A stretch of DNA of 32,493 nucleotides from Sphingomonas sp. (GCF_025362505.1 NZ_JANYGG010000082.1:1-32493); one strand, 5' to 3'. Counted from the first letter of the stretch, positions 16,037-25,373 are shown. Notes: generated by a model not told the origin, from the letters alone. Translations and numbers: made by a program.

Positions 16037-17146
16037 ATGGATAGATTCGACATCGTGATCGTCGGCGGCGGGATCGCCGGGGCAAGCCTCGGCGCCGAGG
16101 TGGCGCGCGTAAGACGAACTTTGCTGATCGAGGCGGAGGAGCATCCGGGGATGCACTCGACCGGGCGCTCGGCGGCCTTCTGGCTGGAGAGTTACGGCGG
16201 CGCGGGGGTCGCGCCGCTGTCGACCGCGTCACATGATTTCCTGAGCCGGCCACCGGCGGATTTCGCCGACGAGGGATTCCTGAGCCCGCGCGGTGCGGTC
16301 CATGTCGATCAGAGCGGGCGGGCGGATGCGTTCGCGGGGATTGCGGCCGTGGTCAAAACAGTGCCGATGAGCCGTGCCGAGCTCGAGGCGGCGGTCCCGG
16401 GGATCGATTCGCGCTGGGTCCAGGCGCGAGCCGAGCCCGGCTGTGCCGACATTGACGTCGCGGGCCTCCATGCCGCTTACCTGCGCCAGTTCAGGCGGCG
16501 CGGGGGGGTGGTGCGCACCAATGCGCGGATGGTGGCGGCGATCTGGTCGGGCGATTCATGGCGGGTGAGGCTTGAGGACGGCGGCGAGATCGAAGCCGCG
16601 ATCCTGGTCGATGCAGCCGGCGCGTGGGCCGATCAGGTCGCCGAGATCGCCGGGGTGGCGCCGATTGGAATCGCGCCCAAGCGGCGGACGATGGTCCAGC
16701 TGCGTGTCGGGCGAAGCGGGATCGCGCGGCTGCCGCAGGTGATCGACGCGGGCGGGTCGTTCTACTTCAAGGGCGAGGGCGAGCGCAGCGTGTGGATCAG
16801 CCCGCACGACGAAATCGCCAGCGGCCCGTGCGACGCGCAGCCCGAGGAAATCGACATCGCGGTGGCGATCGACCGGTTCGAACGTGCGGTCGACTGGCCG
16901 GTCGAGGCGGTCGAACGGAGCTGGGCGGGCCTGCGCAGCTTCGCGCCCGATCGGTTGCCGGTGTTCGGTTTCGACATCGCGGTACCGGGCTTTTTCTGGT
17001 TCGCGGGCCAGGGGGGGTTCGGCATCCAGACCGCGCCGGCGGCGGCGAAGCTGGCGGCGGCGGTGTTGCTGGCTGAGGCTCCCGATCCGATGGTCGCGAA
17101 GATCGATCCGGCGGCCTACAGCCCGGCGCGCTTCAGCCCGCGCTGA
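16037..17146 (+). CDS. FAD-dependent D-amino-acid dehydrogenase/oxidase-like protein (DAO family)
   Basis: A 369-residue DAO-family flavoprotein. The N-terminal Rossmann motif [20 protein letters not shown] (residues 4-23) binds [16 protein letters not shown] near residue 40 matches the HSTGRSAA signature of D-arginine dehydrogenases and related amine oxidases. [19 protein letters not shown] and the C-terminal [18 protein letters not shown] plus [21 protein letters not shown] complete the fold. The substrate is probably a D-amino acid or secondary amine, but the exact one cannot be told. The last 31 bases overlap the convergent rnhA gene. The ATG at 16037 has no strong ribosome-binding site but directly starts the FAD-binding strand. 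Confidence 0.87.
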   Translation: MDRFDIVIVGGGIAGASLGAEVARVRRTLLIEAEEHPGMHSTGRSAAFWLESYGGAGVAPLSTASHDFLSRPPADFADEGFLSPRGAVHVDQSGRADAFAGIAAVVKTVPMSRAELEAAVPGIDSRWVQARAEPGCADIDVAGLHAAYLRQFRRRGGVVRTNARMVAAIWSGDSWRVRLEDGGEIEAAILVDAAGAWADQVAEIAGVAPIGIAPKRRTMVQLRVGRSGIARLPQVIDAGGSFYFKGEGERSVWISPHDEIASGPCDAQPEEIDIAVAIDRFERAVDWPVEAVERSWAGLRSFAPDRLPVFGFDIAVPGFFWFAGQGGFGIQTAPAAAKLAAAVLLAEAPDPMVAKIDPAAYSPARFSPR

Positions 17147-17607
17147 GCGTCCGCCGCGGCACAGGCGAGCAGGTCGACCCGGTCGTTTTCGATATGGCCG
17201 CTGTGGCCCTTGACCCACTTCCATTCGACGCGGTGCGGCTCGGCGGCGGTGCACAGTGCCTGCCATAGCTCGGCGTTCTTGACCGGTTTCCGGTCGGCCG
17301 TGCGCCAGCCGTTGCGACGCCAGCCGTGGATCCACTTGGTGATCCCGTCACGGACGTAGACGCTGTCGGTGACGAGCGTGACGCGGCACGGCTTCGTCAG
17401 CGCATTGAGTCCCTCGATCGCGGCGAGCAACTCCATGCGGTTGTTGGTGGTGAGCGGTTCGCCGCCCGACAGTTCCTTCTCGCGCACACCCGCGCGAATC
17501 AGCACGCCCCAACCGCCCGGGCCGGGGTTGCCGCGGCACGAACCGTCGGTGAATATCTCGACGACCGGAAGTTCTGCCGATAGTCCAGCCATGACCTGAT
17601 CGCTCAC
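17116..17607 (-). CDS. rnhA: Ribonuclease HI
   Basis: A 163-residue RNase H that cuts the RNA strand of RNA-DNA hybrids during replication and R-loop removal. The catalytic carboxylates are visible: D21 in [17 protein letters not shown]59 in [14 protein letters not shown]81 in LVTDSVYV and D145 in ENDRVDLLA. The basic protrusion [20 protein letters not shown] and the VKGHSGH histidine loop are also present. The GTG at 17607 follows the ispH stop directly (TAAGTG). An ATG five codons in (17592) is an alternative start. It is likely co-transcribed with ispH and overlaps the convergent oxidoreductase gene by 31 bases. Confidence 0.96.
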   Translation of the reverse strand: MSDQVMAGLSAELPVVEIFTDGSCRGNPGPGGWGVLIRAGVREKELSGGEPLTTNNRMELLAAIEGLNALTKPCRVTLVTDSVYVRDGITKWIHGWRRNGWRTADRKPVKNAELWQALCTAAEPHRVEWKWVKGHSGHIENDRVDLLACAAADAQRGLKRAGL

Positions 17608-18564
17608 TTAGGCGACAAGCTCGCGCGGCAGCTTGAAGATCATGTCTTCCTTCACGTGGGCGATTTCCTCTTCGCGCACGGCGAAGCGCTGCGCCAGCGC
17701 GTCGATTACTTCGCGCACCAGCACTTCGGGGGCCGAGGCGCCAGCGGTGAGGCCGAGTGTCGCCGGCGTGCCGAGCCAGTCCCAGTCGATGTCGGTTGCC
17801 CGCTGGATCAATCGGGCGGGGGTGCCGAGCCGCTCGGCGACTTCGCCCAGGCGCAGCGAGTTGGAGCTGTTGGGCGCGCCGATCACGAGCATGCGGTCGC
17901 ACCTCCGCGCGATTTCCTTGACCGCCGCCTGGCGGTTCGAGGTGGCGTAACAAATGTCTTCGCCACGCGGGGCCCTGATCGCCGGGAAGCGCGCCTGAAG
18001 CGCGGCGACGATCTCGGCGGTGTCGTCGACCGACAGCGTCGTCTGGGTCAGGAAGGCGAGATTATGCTCGTCTGGGACGGTCAGTTCGGCGACGTCGTCG
18101 ACCGATTCGACCAGGCTCATCGTACCCGACGGAACCTGGCCGAAGGTGCCGATCACCTCGGGATGGCCGGCGTGGCCGATGAAGAGGATGTGCCGGTCGG
18201 CGTCGATCAGCCGCTGTGCCTGGCGGTGGACCTTGCTCACCAGCGGGCAGGTCGCGTCGAGATAGGCGAGGCCGCGGTCCTCGGCGGCGGCGGTGACCGA
18301 CTTGGGCACGCCGTGCGCCGAGAAGACCACCGGGCGGCCGTCGGGGACGGCATCGAGTTCGGCGACGAACACCGCGCCCATCCCCGCGAGCCGGTCGACG
18401 ACGAACCGGTTGTGGACGATTTCGTGGCGGACATAGACTGGCGCGCCGTGCTGCTCGATCGCCAGTTCGACAATCTTGATGGCGCGGTCGACGCCGGCGC
18501 AGAAACCGCGCGGGGCAGCGATCAGCAGGTGAAGCGGCGGGCGCTCGGAGGTAGAGGAGGACAT
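17608..18564 (-). CDS. ispH: 4-hydroxy-3-methylbut-2-enyl diphosphate reductase
   Basis: A protein of about 318 residues, the last enzyme of the non-mevalonate isoprenoid pathway. It reduces HMBPP to isopentenyl and dimethylallyl diphosphate with a [4Fe-4S] cluster. The three cluster cysteines are visible: C22 in [12 protein letters not shown]106 in [11 protein letters not shown] and C205 in [10 protein letters not shown]. The substrate histidines lie in HEIVHN (H51), SAHGV (H84) and GHPEV (H134), with E136 beside the last. TQTTLS and [10 protein letters not shown] are also conserved. The open frame continues upstream to 18744, but the family start is here. ATG 18573 (three codons earlier) is an equal alternative. 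It is divergent from the lipoprotein gene at 18662. Confidence 0.96.
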   Translation of the reverse strand: MSSSTSERPPLHLLIAAPRGFCAGVDRAIKIVELAIEQHGAPVYVRHEIVHNRFVVDRLAGMGAVFVAELDAVPDGRPVVFSAHGVPKSVTAAAEDRGLAYLDATCPLVSKVHRQAQRLIDADRHILFIGHAGHPEVIGTFGQVPSGTMSLVESVDDVAELTVPDEHNLAFLTQTTLSVDDTAEIVAALQARFPAIRAPRGEDICYATSNRQAAVKEIARRCDRMLVIGAPNSSNSLRLGEVAERLGTPARLIQRATDIDWDWLGTPATLGLTAGASAPEVLVREVIDALAQRFAVREEEIAHVKEDMIFKLPRELVA

Positions 18565-18661
18565 GGCGAGCATGTAAGCGATTGCTTGCAGCCAGCCAAG
18601 GCGCTTCCTATGACGACGCGCAATCAGCGGCTTCGCGCCGCCCGCCCGAAGGAACGCCCCT

Positions 18662-19318
18662 GTGACTGGCCATGTGAATGCTCGCCGTACCGCCCTGATC
18701 GTCCTGCTGGCTTCCGCGGCGCTGCTGGGGGGGTGCTCGCGCAAGGGCCAGATTGCCGATGGCGGCGTCTACGTCACGCGTTCGGCCTGCCCGCTGGTCG
18801 GGATCGTCGCAGGGACCGGTGACGTGACGCTGTTCGACCCGGTCGGCAGCACCGACGCGCGAGCGATCGACGTGGTCGCAACGATGACCAATGTTCGCGC
18901 GAGCTGCACCGACGATGGCACGACGGTGACTTCGGTTGCGAGCTTCGACGTCGTCGCGACACGGCGCGACCCGACGGCGGCGCGCCAGGTCGTGCTGCCC
19001 TATTTCGACACGGTGATGCAGGGCGGGAGCGATGTCGTTGCCAAGAACATCAGCGGGGTAGCACTCGATTTCGCCGCCGGATCGATGCGGGCGCAGACTC
19101 GCGGCCAGTCGACCGTGCGCGTGTCGAAGGCGGCGGCGACGCTGCCCGCCGCGATCACCAAGGAGCTCACCCGCCAGCGCAAGGCCGGCGAAATCGAAGC
19201 GGCGATCGACCCGATGTCGAAGCCCGAGATTCGCTCGGCGGTGGCGAAGGCGACGTTCGAGCAGTTGCTCGGCTTCCAGCTGACCGAAGCCCAGCTGCGC
19301 TACAACGCGACGCGCTGA
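18662..19318 (+). CDS. Putative lipoprotein of unknown function
   Basis: A 218-residue protein. The GTG start is supported by GAAGGAA a few bases upstream. A basic N-region (NARR) leads into a hydrophobic stretch ([15 protein letters not shown]) and a lipobox with C25, so it is probably a lipid-anchored periplasmic protein. The mature part has two further cysteines (SACPLVG and RASCTDD) that could form a disulfide, a beta-rich middle, and a Lys/Glu-rich helical end ([27 protein letters not shown]). I recognise no characterised family; proteins like it appear to be common in sphingomonads, which is from memory and was not checked. It lies divergent from ispH and ends 92 bases before the glycine riboswitch, so it is probably a single-gene unit. 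Confidence 0.8.
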   Translation: MTGHVNARRTALIVLLASAALLGGCSRKGQIADGGVYVTRSACPLVGIVAGTGDVTLFDPVGSTDARAIDVVATMTNVRASCTDDGTTVTSVASFDVVATRRDPTAARQVVLPYFDTVMQGGSDVVAKNISGVALDFAAGSMRAQTRGQSTVRVSKAAATLPAAITKELTRQRKAGEIEAAIDPMSKPEIRSAVAKATFEQLLGFQLTEAQLRYNATR

Positions 19319-19410
19319 TTTCACGCTCGCGCCGAGCAATCGGCGTTGACTCGGCTCATGCCCGCAGCCAAAGGTTGCATTGTCTCCGGTGCTTGCATCG
19401 GGAGGCCGCG

Positions 19411-19611
19411 CGGGAGAGTTTTCGCGTTCCTTTTCTAAGGAGCGCGGGACGCCGAAGGAGCAACCGCCCCCGGAATCTCTCAGGCTGAAGGACCGCGCGC
19501 GCCTGACATTCTGGAAAGAGTCCTCGCTCGTTTGGCGGGGGCCACCGAAGGGGTAACTCCGGGCACAAATCCGGGGGAAAGCTCTCAGGTCACGGTGACA
19601 GAAGGGGGTCC
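19411..19611 (+). promoter_or_regulatory. Tandem glycine riboswitch (gcvT motif) upstream of gcvT
   Basis: Two consecutive glycine aptamers are seen. Aptamer 1 (about 19411-19520) has the conserved pieces gggagag, gccgaaggagcaa, aatctctcagg and ctggaaagag. Aptamer 2 (about 19521-19611) has gccaccgaaggggtaa, aatccggggg, agctctcagg and tgacagaaggggg. The short linker between them is typical of cooperative or kink-turn-stabilised tandem forms. No poly-T terminator follows. Instead a seven-base-pair hairpin lies at 19621-19638, just ahead of the ribosome-binding site of gcvT, which fits control of translation initiation better than transcription termination. Glycine binding would be expected to turn on the glycine cleavage operon. 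Confidence 0.95.
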
Positions 19612-19620
19612 GATTTGCCG

Positions 19621-19638
19621 GCGGTGCGTTAGCATCGC
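19621..19638 (+). promoter_or_regulatory. Short hairpin between riboswitch and gcvT ribosome-binding site
   Basis: gcggtgc pairs with gcatcgc (one G-U pair) around a GTTA loop. It ends 12 bases before the GGAGA ribosome-binding site at 19651-19655. It may be part of the riboswitch expression platform; this is an inference from position alone. Confidence 0.4.
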
Positions 19639-19660
19639 TGCGGACCCGCTGGAGATTGCC

Positions 19661-20791
19661 GTGAATGACATCACCGACATCGTGAAGACGCTTCCGCTCG
19701 ACGACTGGCACCGCGCGCGCGGTGCACGGATGGTGCCGTTCGCGGGCTATGCGATGCCGGTCCAGTACGACGGGATCATCGCCGAGCATCTTTGGACGCG
19801 CGCCCATGCCGGGCTGTTCGACGTCAGCCACATGGGGCAGCTGATCATGCACGGGCGCGGGGTCGATGCGGCGCTCGAGGGGCTGCTGCCGGGCGAATTC
19901 AGGCTGCTGAAAGACGGGCGGCTGCGCTATTCGATGCTGCTCGACGAGGCTGGCGGGATCGTCGACGATTTGATGGCGACGCGGCGCGGCGAGGATTTCT
20001 ACGTCGTCGTCAATGGCGCGACCAAGGCGAGCGACATCCAGGAGTTCGAGCGGCGGTTGCCGCGCGGGATTATCGTCGATCATATGAAGGAGCAGGCCCT
20101 GCTCGCGCTGCAGGGGCCCGAGGCGGCGACGGTGCTCGAGCCAATCGCGCCGGGGGTGAGCGAGCTTGCGTTCATGCAGGGCGGGGCGTTTCGCCTCAGC
20201 GGCCATGCCGCGTGGATCAGCCGATCGGGCTATACCGGTGAGGACGGTTTCGAGATTTCGATCGCGGCCAACGTCGTAGCCGAGGTCGCCGACCTTTTTT
20301 GCGCCGACGAGCGGGTCAGGCCGATCGGGCTCGGTGCGCGCGATTCGCTGCGACTCGAGGCGGGGTTGCCGCTGTACGGGCACGACCTCGATCGCGAAAC
20401 GACGCCGGTGACGGCGGGGCTCGAGTTCGCGATCGGCAGGCGTCGCCGGGCCGAGCGTGGCTTTGCCGGTGCCGACCGGATCCTCGCCGAAATGGAGCAC
20501 GGCGCGCCGCTGCGCCGGGTCGGCTTCACGTTGGAGGGGCGCCAGCCGGTGCGTGAGGGCGCGCGAGTGCTCGACGGCGAAGGTAACGAGGTCGGGCGGG
20601 TGACGTCGGGCGGCTTCTCGCCGAGCCTCGAGCGGCCGATCGGCATGGCCTATGTCGCCACCGCGCTGGCCGAGCCCGGCACCACGATCACGCTCGAGCA
20701 GCGCGGCAAACTTTTCCCGGCGACGGTCGCGGCGATGCCGTTCGTGGCCCATCGCTATCACCGCAAACCAGCTCAGGGAGCATCAGCATGA
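19661..20791 (+). CDS. gcvT: Glycine cleavage system aminomethyltransferase (T protein)
   Basis: A 376-residue T protein. It transfers the one-carbon unit from aminomethyl-lipoyl-GcvH to tetrahydrofolate and releases ammonia. Conserved segments: [114 protein letters not shown] and [18 protein letters not shown]. The open frame extends back into the riboswitch, but GTG at 19661 is the better start. It has GGAGA at the right spacing and begins the family's N-terminus. The stop overlaps the gcvH start (ATGA). It is first in the riboswitch-controlled gcvT-H-PA-PB operon. Confidence 0.97.
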   Translation: MNDITDIVKTLPLDDWHRARGARMVPFAGYAMPVQYDGIIAEHLWTRAHAGLFDVSHMGQLIMHGRGVDAALEGLLPGEFRLLKDGRLRYSMLLDEAGGIVDDLMATRRGEDFYVVVNGATKASDIQEFERRLPRGIIVDHMKEQALLALQGPEAATVLEPIAPGVSELAFMQGGAFRLSGHAAWISRSGYTGEDGFEISIAANVVAEVADLFCADERVRPIGLGARDSLRLEAGLPLYGHDLDRETTPVTAGLEFAIGRRRRAERGFAGADRILAEMEHGAPLRRVGFTLEGRQPVREGARVLDGEGNEVGRVTSGGFSPSLERPIGMAYVATALAEPGTTITLEQRGKLFPATVAAMPFVAHRYHRKPAQGASA

Positions 20792-21159
20792 GCCTCTATT
20801 TCACTCGCGACCATGAATGGATTCGGGTCGAGGGCGACACCGCGACCGTCGGCATTTCGGACCACGCCCAGGCCGCGCTTGGCGACATCGTGTTCGCCGA
20901 AGTGCCCGAGCCGGGCAAGACGCTGGCCAAGGGCGACGAGGCGGCGGTGGTCGAATCGGTCAAGGCGGCGAGCGATATTTACGCGCCGGTCGGCGGCGAG
21001 GTGATCGAGGGCAATGCCGCGCTCGGCGACGACCCGGCGCTCGTCAACCGCGATCCGCAAGGCGAGGGCTGGTTCTTCAAGCTCAGGCTGGCGGACCCGA
21101 GCGAGGTCGACGGGATGATGGACGAGGCCGCCTATCGCGACTGGTGCGCGACGCTCTGA
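20788..21159 (+). CDS. gcvH: Glycine cleavage system H protein
   Basis: A 123-residue lipoyl-carrier protein that shuttles the methylamine intermediate between the P, T and L proteins. [40 protein letters not shown] is a standard H-protein N-terminus. The lipoylated lysine is K59 in [20 protein letters not shown], and [25 protein letters not shown] closes the chain. Length is normal. The ATG overlaps the last bases of gcvT, which suggests translational coupling. The dihydrolipoamide dehydrogenase (L protein) needed to complete the complex is not in the window, as is usual. Confidence 0.98.
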   Translation: MSLYFTRDHEWIRVEGDTATVGISDHAQAALGDIVFAEVPEPGKTLAKGDEAAVVESVKAASDIYAPVGGEVIEGNAALGDDPALVNRDPQGEGWFFKLRLADPSEVDGMMDEAAYRDWCATL

Positions 21160-21172
21160 GATCGAGGATTTT

Positions 21173-22531
21173 ATGATGCGTTATCTTCCCCTGAGCGAGG
21201 CCGATCGGAGCGAGATGCTCGAGGTCATCGGCGCGGGCTCGATCGACGAGCTGTTCCGCGACGTGCCGCCCGAGGCGCGGCTCGACGGGCCGATCGCCGA
21301 ATTGCCGATGCATGCGTCCGAACTGTCGGTCGAGCGGCAGCTGGCGGCGATGGCGCGCAAGAACATGGTCGCGGGCGAGGTACCGTTCTTTCTCGGCTGC
21401 GGGGCCTATCGGCACCACGTCCCGGCGAGCGTCGATCACATCATCCAGCGCGGCGAATTCCTCACCGCCTACACGCCGTATCAGCCCGAGATCGCGCAAG
21501 GCACGCTGCAGGTGCTGTTCGAATTCCAGACGCAGGTCGCGCGGCTGCTCGGGTGCGAGGTCGCCAACGCGTCGATGTACGACGGGTCGACCGCTTGCTG
21601 GGAAGCGATCGGCATGGCGCGGCGGATCACGCGGCGTACGGGCGCGATCCTGTCGTCGGGACTCCACCCGCATTATGTCTCGGTCGCACGGACGATGGCG
21701 CGATTTACCGGCGATGTGCTCGATACGGCGCTGCCGTCATTCGAGGGGACGGACACTGAGCGGCTGATCGCGGGGATCGGCAAGGATACGAGCTGCGTCG
21801 TCGTCCAATACCCCGACATCCTGGGGCGGATCGAGGATTTGACCCCGATCGCCGAGGCAGCGCATGCGGCGGGCGCGCTGCTGGTCGCGGTGGTGACCGA
21901 GCCGGTCGCATTGGGGCTGATCAAGGCGCCGGGCGAGATGGGCGCGGATATCGTTGTCGGCGAGGGCCAGTCGATTGGAGTCGGGCTGCAGTTCGGCGGG
22001 CCCTATGTCGGGCTGTTCGCCTGCCGCGAAAAGCATGTCCGGCAGATGCCGGGTCGGCTGGCGGGCGAGACGATCGACGCCGAGGGCAAGCGCGGCTTTG
22101 TCCTGACCCTGTCGACCCGCGAACAGCATATCCGGCGCGAGAAAGCGACGAGCAACATCTGCACGAACAGCGGGCTTTGCGCGCTGGCGTTCTCGGTGCA
22201 CCTGACGCTGCTCGGCGAGAAGGGTCTGGGGCGGCTGGCGGGCATCAATCATGCGCGGGCGGCCGAGGTCGCCGAGCGGCTGGCGGCGATCCCGCGAGTC
22301 GAGCTGGTGAGCGAGACTTTCTTCAACGAGTTCACGCTCAAGCTGCCGGTCGAGGCGCGGCCGGCGGTGCATGCGATGGTCGGGAAGGGGGTGCTTGGCG
22401 GGGTGTCGCTCGGGCGGCTCTACCCGGGCGAGGCGAGCCTCGCGCACGGGCTGGTGATCGCGGTGACCGAGACGGTGACCGACGCGGATATCGACGCGCT
22501 CGAAACGGCGCTGACGGAGTGTTGCGCATGA
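21173..22531 (+). CDS. gcvPA: Glycine dehydrogenase (decarboxylating) subunit 1
   Basis: A 452-residue N-terminal half of the split P protein. With subunit 2 it decarboxylates glycine using pyridoxal phosphate and loads the methylamine onto GcvH. Conserved parts: MRYLPLSEADRSEMLEVIG, ELFRDVPPEARLDGPI, FLGCGAYRHHVPASVDHIIQRGEFLTAYTPYQPEIAQGTLQVLFEFQTQ, NASMYDGSTACWEA, and the later GEGQSIGVGLQFGGPYVGLFACREKHVRQMPGRLAGET. Length is normal for GcvPA. GAGGA precedes the two adjacent ATGs (21173 and 21176), so either could be used. The stop overlaps the gcvPB start as ATGA. Confidence 0.97.
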   Translation: MMRYLPLSEADRSEMLEVIGAGSIDELFRDVPPEARLDGPIAELPMHASELSVERQLAAMARKNMVAGEVPFFLGCGAYRHHVPASVDHIIQRGEFLTAYTPYQPEIAQGTLQVLFEFQTQVARLLGCEVANASMYDGSTACWEAIGMARRITRRTGAILSSGLHPHYVSVARTMARFTGDVLDTALPSFEGTDTERLIAGIGKDTSCVVVQYPDILGRIEDLTPIAEAAHAAGALLVAVVTEPVALGLIKAPGEMGADIVVGEGQSIGVGLQFGGPYVGLFACREKHVRQMPGRLAGETIDAEGKRGFVLTLSTREQHIRREKATSNICTNSGLCALAFSVHLTLLGEKGLGRLAGINHARAAEVAERLAAIPRVELVSETFFNEFTLKLPVEARPAVHAMVGKGVLGGVSLGRLYPGEASLAHGLVIAVTETVTDADIDALETALTECCA

Positions 22532-24150
22532 CGATCAATCCGTCAGGCTGGCGGCCGGCGAGCCCGAGCGATGTCCACGGCGAAGTTCCTGCCCTTGGCC
22601 CGGCGACGACGACCGGCAATCGCGCGCTGATGCTGGAAGAGCCGCTGCTGTTCGAGATCGGGTCGCGTGACCAGACCGGGGTCGATTTCGACTTTAATCC
22701 TGCCGCCGGAGCGGAACGGGTCGGCGCGCTGCGCCGCACGTCGCTCGACCTCCCCGGCCTGTCCGAGCCCGAGGCAGTGCGCCACTACACCCGCCTGTCG
22801 CGACAGAATTACGCGATCGACCTCGGGCTGTTCCCGCTCGGGTCGTGCACGATGAAGCATAATCCGCGGCTCAACGAGAAGGTCGCGCGGATGGCGGGAT
22901 TCGCCGACGTGCATCCGCTCCAGCCGCAGGAGACGGTGCAGGGCGCGCTCGAGCTGATCGACACGCTGGCACACTGGCTGATCACGCTGACCGGGATGCG
23001 TGCGGTGGCGATGAGCCCCAAGGCGGGCGCGCATGGCGAGATGTGCGGTCTGCTGTCGATCCGCGCGGCGCTCGAAGCGCGCGGCGATGCGCGTTCGGTG
23101 GTGCTGGTGCCGGAGAGCGCGCATGGCACCAACCCCGCGACCGCGGCCTTCTGCGGCTACAAGGTCGAGGACATTCCCGCGACGGCGGCGGGGCGGGTCG
23201 ACCTCGCCGCGCTCAAGGCCCGGCTGGGGGTGGGTGGGCCCGACTGTGACGTCGCGGCGGTGATGATCACCAACCCCAACACCTGCGGGCTGTTCGAGCC
23301 CGAGATGAAGGCGATTTCGGACGCGGTCCATGCGGCGGGGGGGCTAGTCTACTGCGATGGGGCCAACTTCAACGCGATCGTCGGACGGGTGCGGCCGGGC
23401 GACCTCGGCATCGACGCGATGCACATCAATCTGCACAAGACCTTCTCGACCCCGCATGGCGGCGGCGGGCCGGGGTCGGGGCCGGTGGTGCTGTCCGATG
23501 CGCTCGTCCCGTTCGCGCCGCTGCCCTATGTCGTCAAGACGGGCGACGGCTATCGGCTGGTCGAGGAAGAGACGGCGCAGGCCGAGGGGTCGGACAGCTT
23601 CGGCCGGATGGTCGCGTTCCACGGCCAGATGGGAATGTTCACGCGGGCGCTGGCCTATATCCTGAGCCACGGCGCGGACGGGTTGCGGCAGGTCGCCGAG
23701 GATGCGGTGCTCAATGCCAACTATGTCCTGCGCAGCCTCGAGGACGTGCTCGACGCGCCGTTCGCCGGATCGGGACCATGCATGCACGAGGCGATCTTCT
23801 CGGATCGCGGGTTCGCCGAAGGATTTTCGACGATCGACGTCGCCAAGGGGCTGATCGACGAGGGCTTTCACCCGATGACGATGTATTTCCCGCTGGTTGT
23901 CCATGGCGCGATGCTGATCGAGCCGACCGAGACCGAATCCAAGGCCAGCCTCGACCAGTTCATCGTGGCGCTGCGGTCGGTGGCAGGGCGGGCCAAGGCG
24001 GGGGACGAGACGTTGAAGGCGGCGCCGGTGTTCGCCCCGCGACGGCGGCTCGACGAGACGCTGGCGGCGCGGCGGCCGGTACTGGCGTTCCGCACCCCCG
24101 CTCCCGACGGCGCGGACTCGGGCGAGGGTGCCGAGCTCGGCGGACGGTGA
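22528..24150 (+). CDS. gcvPB: Glycine dehydrogenase (decarboxylating) subunit 2
   Basis: A 540-residue catalytic half of the split P protein, carrying the pyridoxal phosphate cofactor. The expected Schiff-base lysine is K304 in HINLHKTFSTPHGGGGPGSGP. Other conserved segments are YTRLSRQNYAIDLGLFPLGSCTMKHNPRLNEKVARMAGF, HPLQPQETVQGALELI, LVPESAHGTNPATAAFCGY, MITNPNTCGLFE and DEGFHPMTMYFPLVVHGAMLIEPTETESKASLDQF. The chain is slightly long for the family because of a Pro/Ala/Arg-rich C-terminal tail (about residues 490-540). I choose ATG 22528, which overlaps the gcvPA stop; the open frame further upstream is inside gcvPA. Its stop overlaps the next gene's GTG. Confidence 0.97.
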   Translation: MTINPSGWRPASPSDVHGEVPALGPATTTGNRALMLEEPLLFEIGSRDQTGVDFDFNPAAGAERVGALRRTSLDLPGLSEPEAVRHYTRLSRQNYAIDLGLFPLGSCTMKHNPRLNEKVARMAGFADVHPLQPQETVQGALELIDTLAHWLITLTGMRAVAMSPKAGAHGEMCGLLSIRAALEARGDARSVVLVPESAHGTNPATAAFCGYKVEDIPATAAGRVDLAALKARLGVGGPDCDVAAVMITNPNTCGLFEPEMKAISDAVHAAGGLVYCDGANFNAIVGRVRPGDLGIDAMHINLHKTFSTPHGGGGPGSGPVVLSDALVPFAPLPYVVKTGDGYRLVEEETAQAEGSDSFGRMVAFHGQMGMFTRALAYILSHGADGLRQVAEDAVLNANYVLRSLEDVLDAPFAGSGPCMHEAIFSDRGFAEGFSTIDVAKGLIDEGFHPMTMYFPLVVHGAMLIEPTETESKASLDQFIVALRSVAGRAKAGDETLKAAPVFAPRRRLDETLAARRPVLAFRTPAPDGADSGEGAELGGR

Positions 24151-24776
24151 GCGACCGTCGCTTCTACGAGGCGCCGGTCGACGCCGCCAAGCGCTCGGCG
24201 CCGGCGGCGCTGCGCAATGTCGGACCGATTGGCGACGTGCTTGCGCAATGGCTTCCGTCGCACGGAGTCGTGCTCGAACTGGCGAGCGGCACCGGGGAGC
24301 ATGGCCTCGCCTTTGCCCGGCGCTTCGCGGGGGTCGCGTGGCAGCCGAGCGATGCGTCGGACGAGGCATCGGCGTCGATCGCGGCGTGGCGCGGGGAGGG
24401 GCCGGCGAACCTGATCGAGCCGCTGCGGATCGATGCGGCGGAGCCCGACTGGCCGATTGCCAGCGCCGACGCGATGGTCGCGATCAACCTGCTCCACATC
24501 AGCCCGTGGGAAACCGCGCTCGGGTTGCTCGACGGTGCGGCGCGGCTGTTGCCCGCGGGTGGCCCGCTTATCCTCTATGGGCCGTGGATCGAGGAGGGGA
24601 TCGCGACGGTGCCTTCGAACCAGGTCTTCGACATGGATCTGCGCGCGCGTGATCCGCGCTGGGGGCTGCGCGAGGTAAGCGGGTTCGCGAGCGAAGCGAA
24701 GGGCAGGGGGCTAGATCTCGCCGACCGCCGGGTGATGCCTGCCAACAACATCATGCTGCGGTTTGATCGGCGCTAG
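24147..24776 (+). CDS. DUF938 family SAM-dependent methyltransferase-like protein
   Basis: A 209-residue DUF938-family protein with a class I methyltransferase fold. RRFYEAPVDAAKRSAPAALRNVGPI is the typical DUF938 start. VVLELASGTGEHGLAFARRFAGVAWQPSDASDEA contains the SAM-binding E-x-A-S-G-T-G-E-H motif. DAMVAINLLHISPWETALGLLDGAARLLPAGGPLILYGPW matches motifs IV-V. The substrate is unknown. I choose the GTG at 24147, which overlaps the gcvPB stop (GTGA) and gives the family N-terminus. Coupling to the glycine cleavage operon places it under the glycine riboswitch. That link is interesting because the operon produces one-carbon units, but it may be incidental. The last 66 bases overlap the convergent PAP2 gene. 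Confidence 0.88.
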   Translation: MSDRRFYEAPVDAAKRSAPAALRNVGPIGDVLAQWLPSHGVVLELASGTGEHGLAFARRFAGVAWQPSDASDEASASIAAWRGEGPANLIEPLRIDAAEPDWPIASADAMVAINLLHISPWETALGLLDGAARLLPAGGPLILYGPWIEEGIATVPSNQVFDMDLRARDPRWGLREVSGFASEAKGRGLDLADRRVMPANNIMLRFDRR

Positions 24777-25373
24777 CCACTGCGCCAGCGGCCATGTGGC
24801 GAGGAGCCACGCCGCGCCGAACGACCAGCCAGCGACGACATCGCTCGGCCAATGCACCCCGATCAGCGAGCGCGATGCACCGATGATCAGACTCGCCGCG
24901 ATCCCCGCGACGACCCATGGAGTGCGGCGCGCGGCGGGTGCGAACAGCAGCGCCATAAGCGGGAAAACGATCATCGAATTTGCGGCGTGGGCGCTCGGGA
25001 AGCTCAGCGAATGGGTGATGACCGGATGCGGATCGAGCGCGGGCCGGGCGCGGTGGACGGCGATCTTGATGCCCTCGACCAGCATTCGCCCGACGAACAC
25101 GATGGCGACGACGGCGATCGCGCGGCGCACCTGGCCGCGCAGCCACAGGATGATGCTGACGATCACCCCGAGCCCCACCATGACCGGCGCACCTCCGGCA
25201 TAATTGAGGAACAATCCCGTTTCGGTCGGCAGCGGACTGGCGGAGCGGGCGGCGATGCCGTCGCGAATCAACGCCACGTCGAGCGGGTTGCCGAGCCCGC
25301 CGACGAACGCGCAACTCACGGCGACCGCGAGGAGGCAAACAATTAGTGCGACGCGGAGAAAAGAATAAACCAT
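24711..25373 (-). CDS. PAP2 family membrane phosphatase
   Basis: A 220-residue membrane protein of the PAP2 (type 2 phosphatidic acid phosphatase) superfamily, probably acting on a lipid phosphate or diphosphate at the outer face of the inner membrane. All three catalytic motifs are present: KIAVHRARP (KX6RP), FPSAHA (PSGH-like, here PSAH) and SRSLIGVHWPSDVVAG (SRX5HX3D). About six helices surround them. The C-terminal 22 codons, including IKPQHDVVGRHHPAVGEI, overlap the convergent methyltransferase gene by 66 bases, which is longer than usual. The ATG start leaves only 44 bases to the divergent PilZ gene. The specific substrate, such as undecaprenyl diphosphate or phosphatidylglycerol phosphate, cannot be decided. 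Confidence 0.88.
   Translation of the reverse strand: MVYSFLRVALIVCLLAVAVSCAFVGGLGNPLDVALIRDGIAARSASPLPTETGLFLNYAGGAPVMVGLGVIVSIILWLRGQVRRAIAVVAIVFVGRMLVEGIKIAVHRARPALDPHPVITHSLSFPSAHAANSMIVFPLMALLFAPAARRTPWVVAGIAASLIIGASRSLIGVHWPSDVVAGWSFGAAWLLATWPLAQWLAPIKPQHDVVGRHHPAVGEI

Noticed and set aside
19532-19660. gcvT start at the ATG within the riboswitch
   Set aside because: The 43 upstream codons lie in the conserved aptamer sequence; the GTG at 19661 has a proper ribosome-binding site and gives the family N-terminus.
18608-20761. Very long minus-strand open frame (717 codons)
   Set aside because: It runs antisense through the lipoprotein gene, the riboswitch and gcvT. Composition is Arg/His-rich and no domain is recognisable, so it is a GC-driven shadow.
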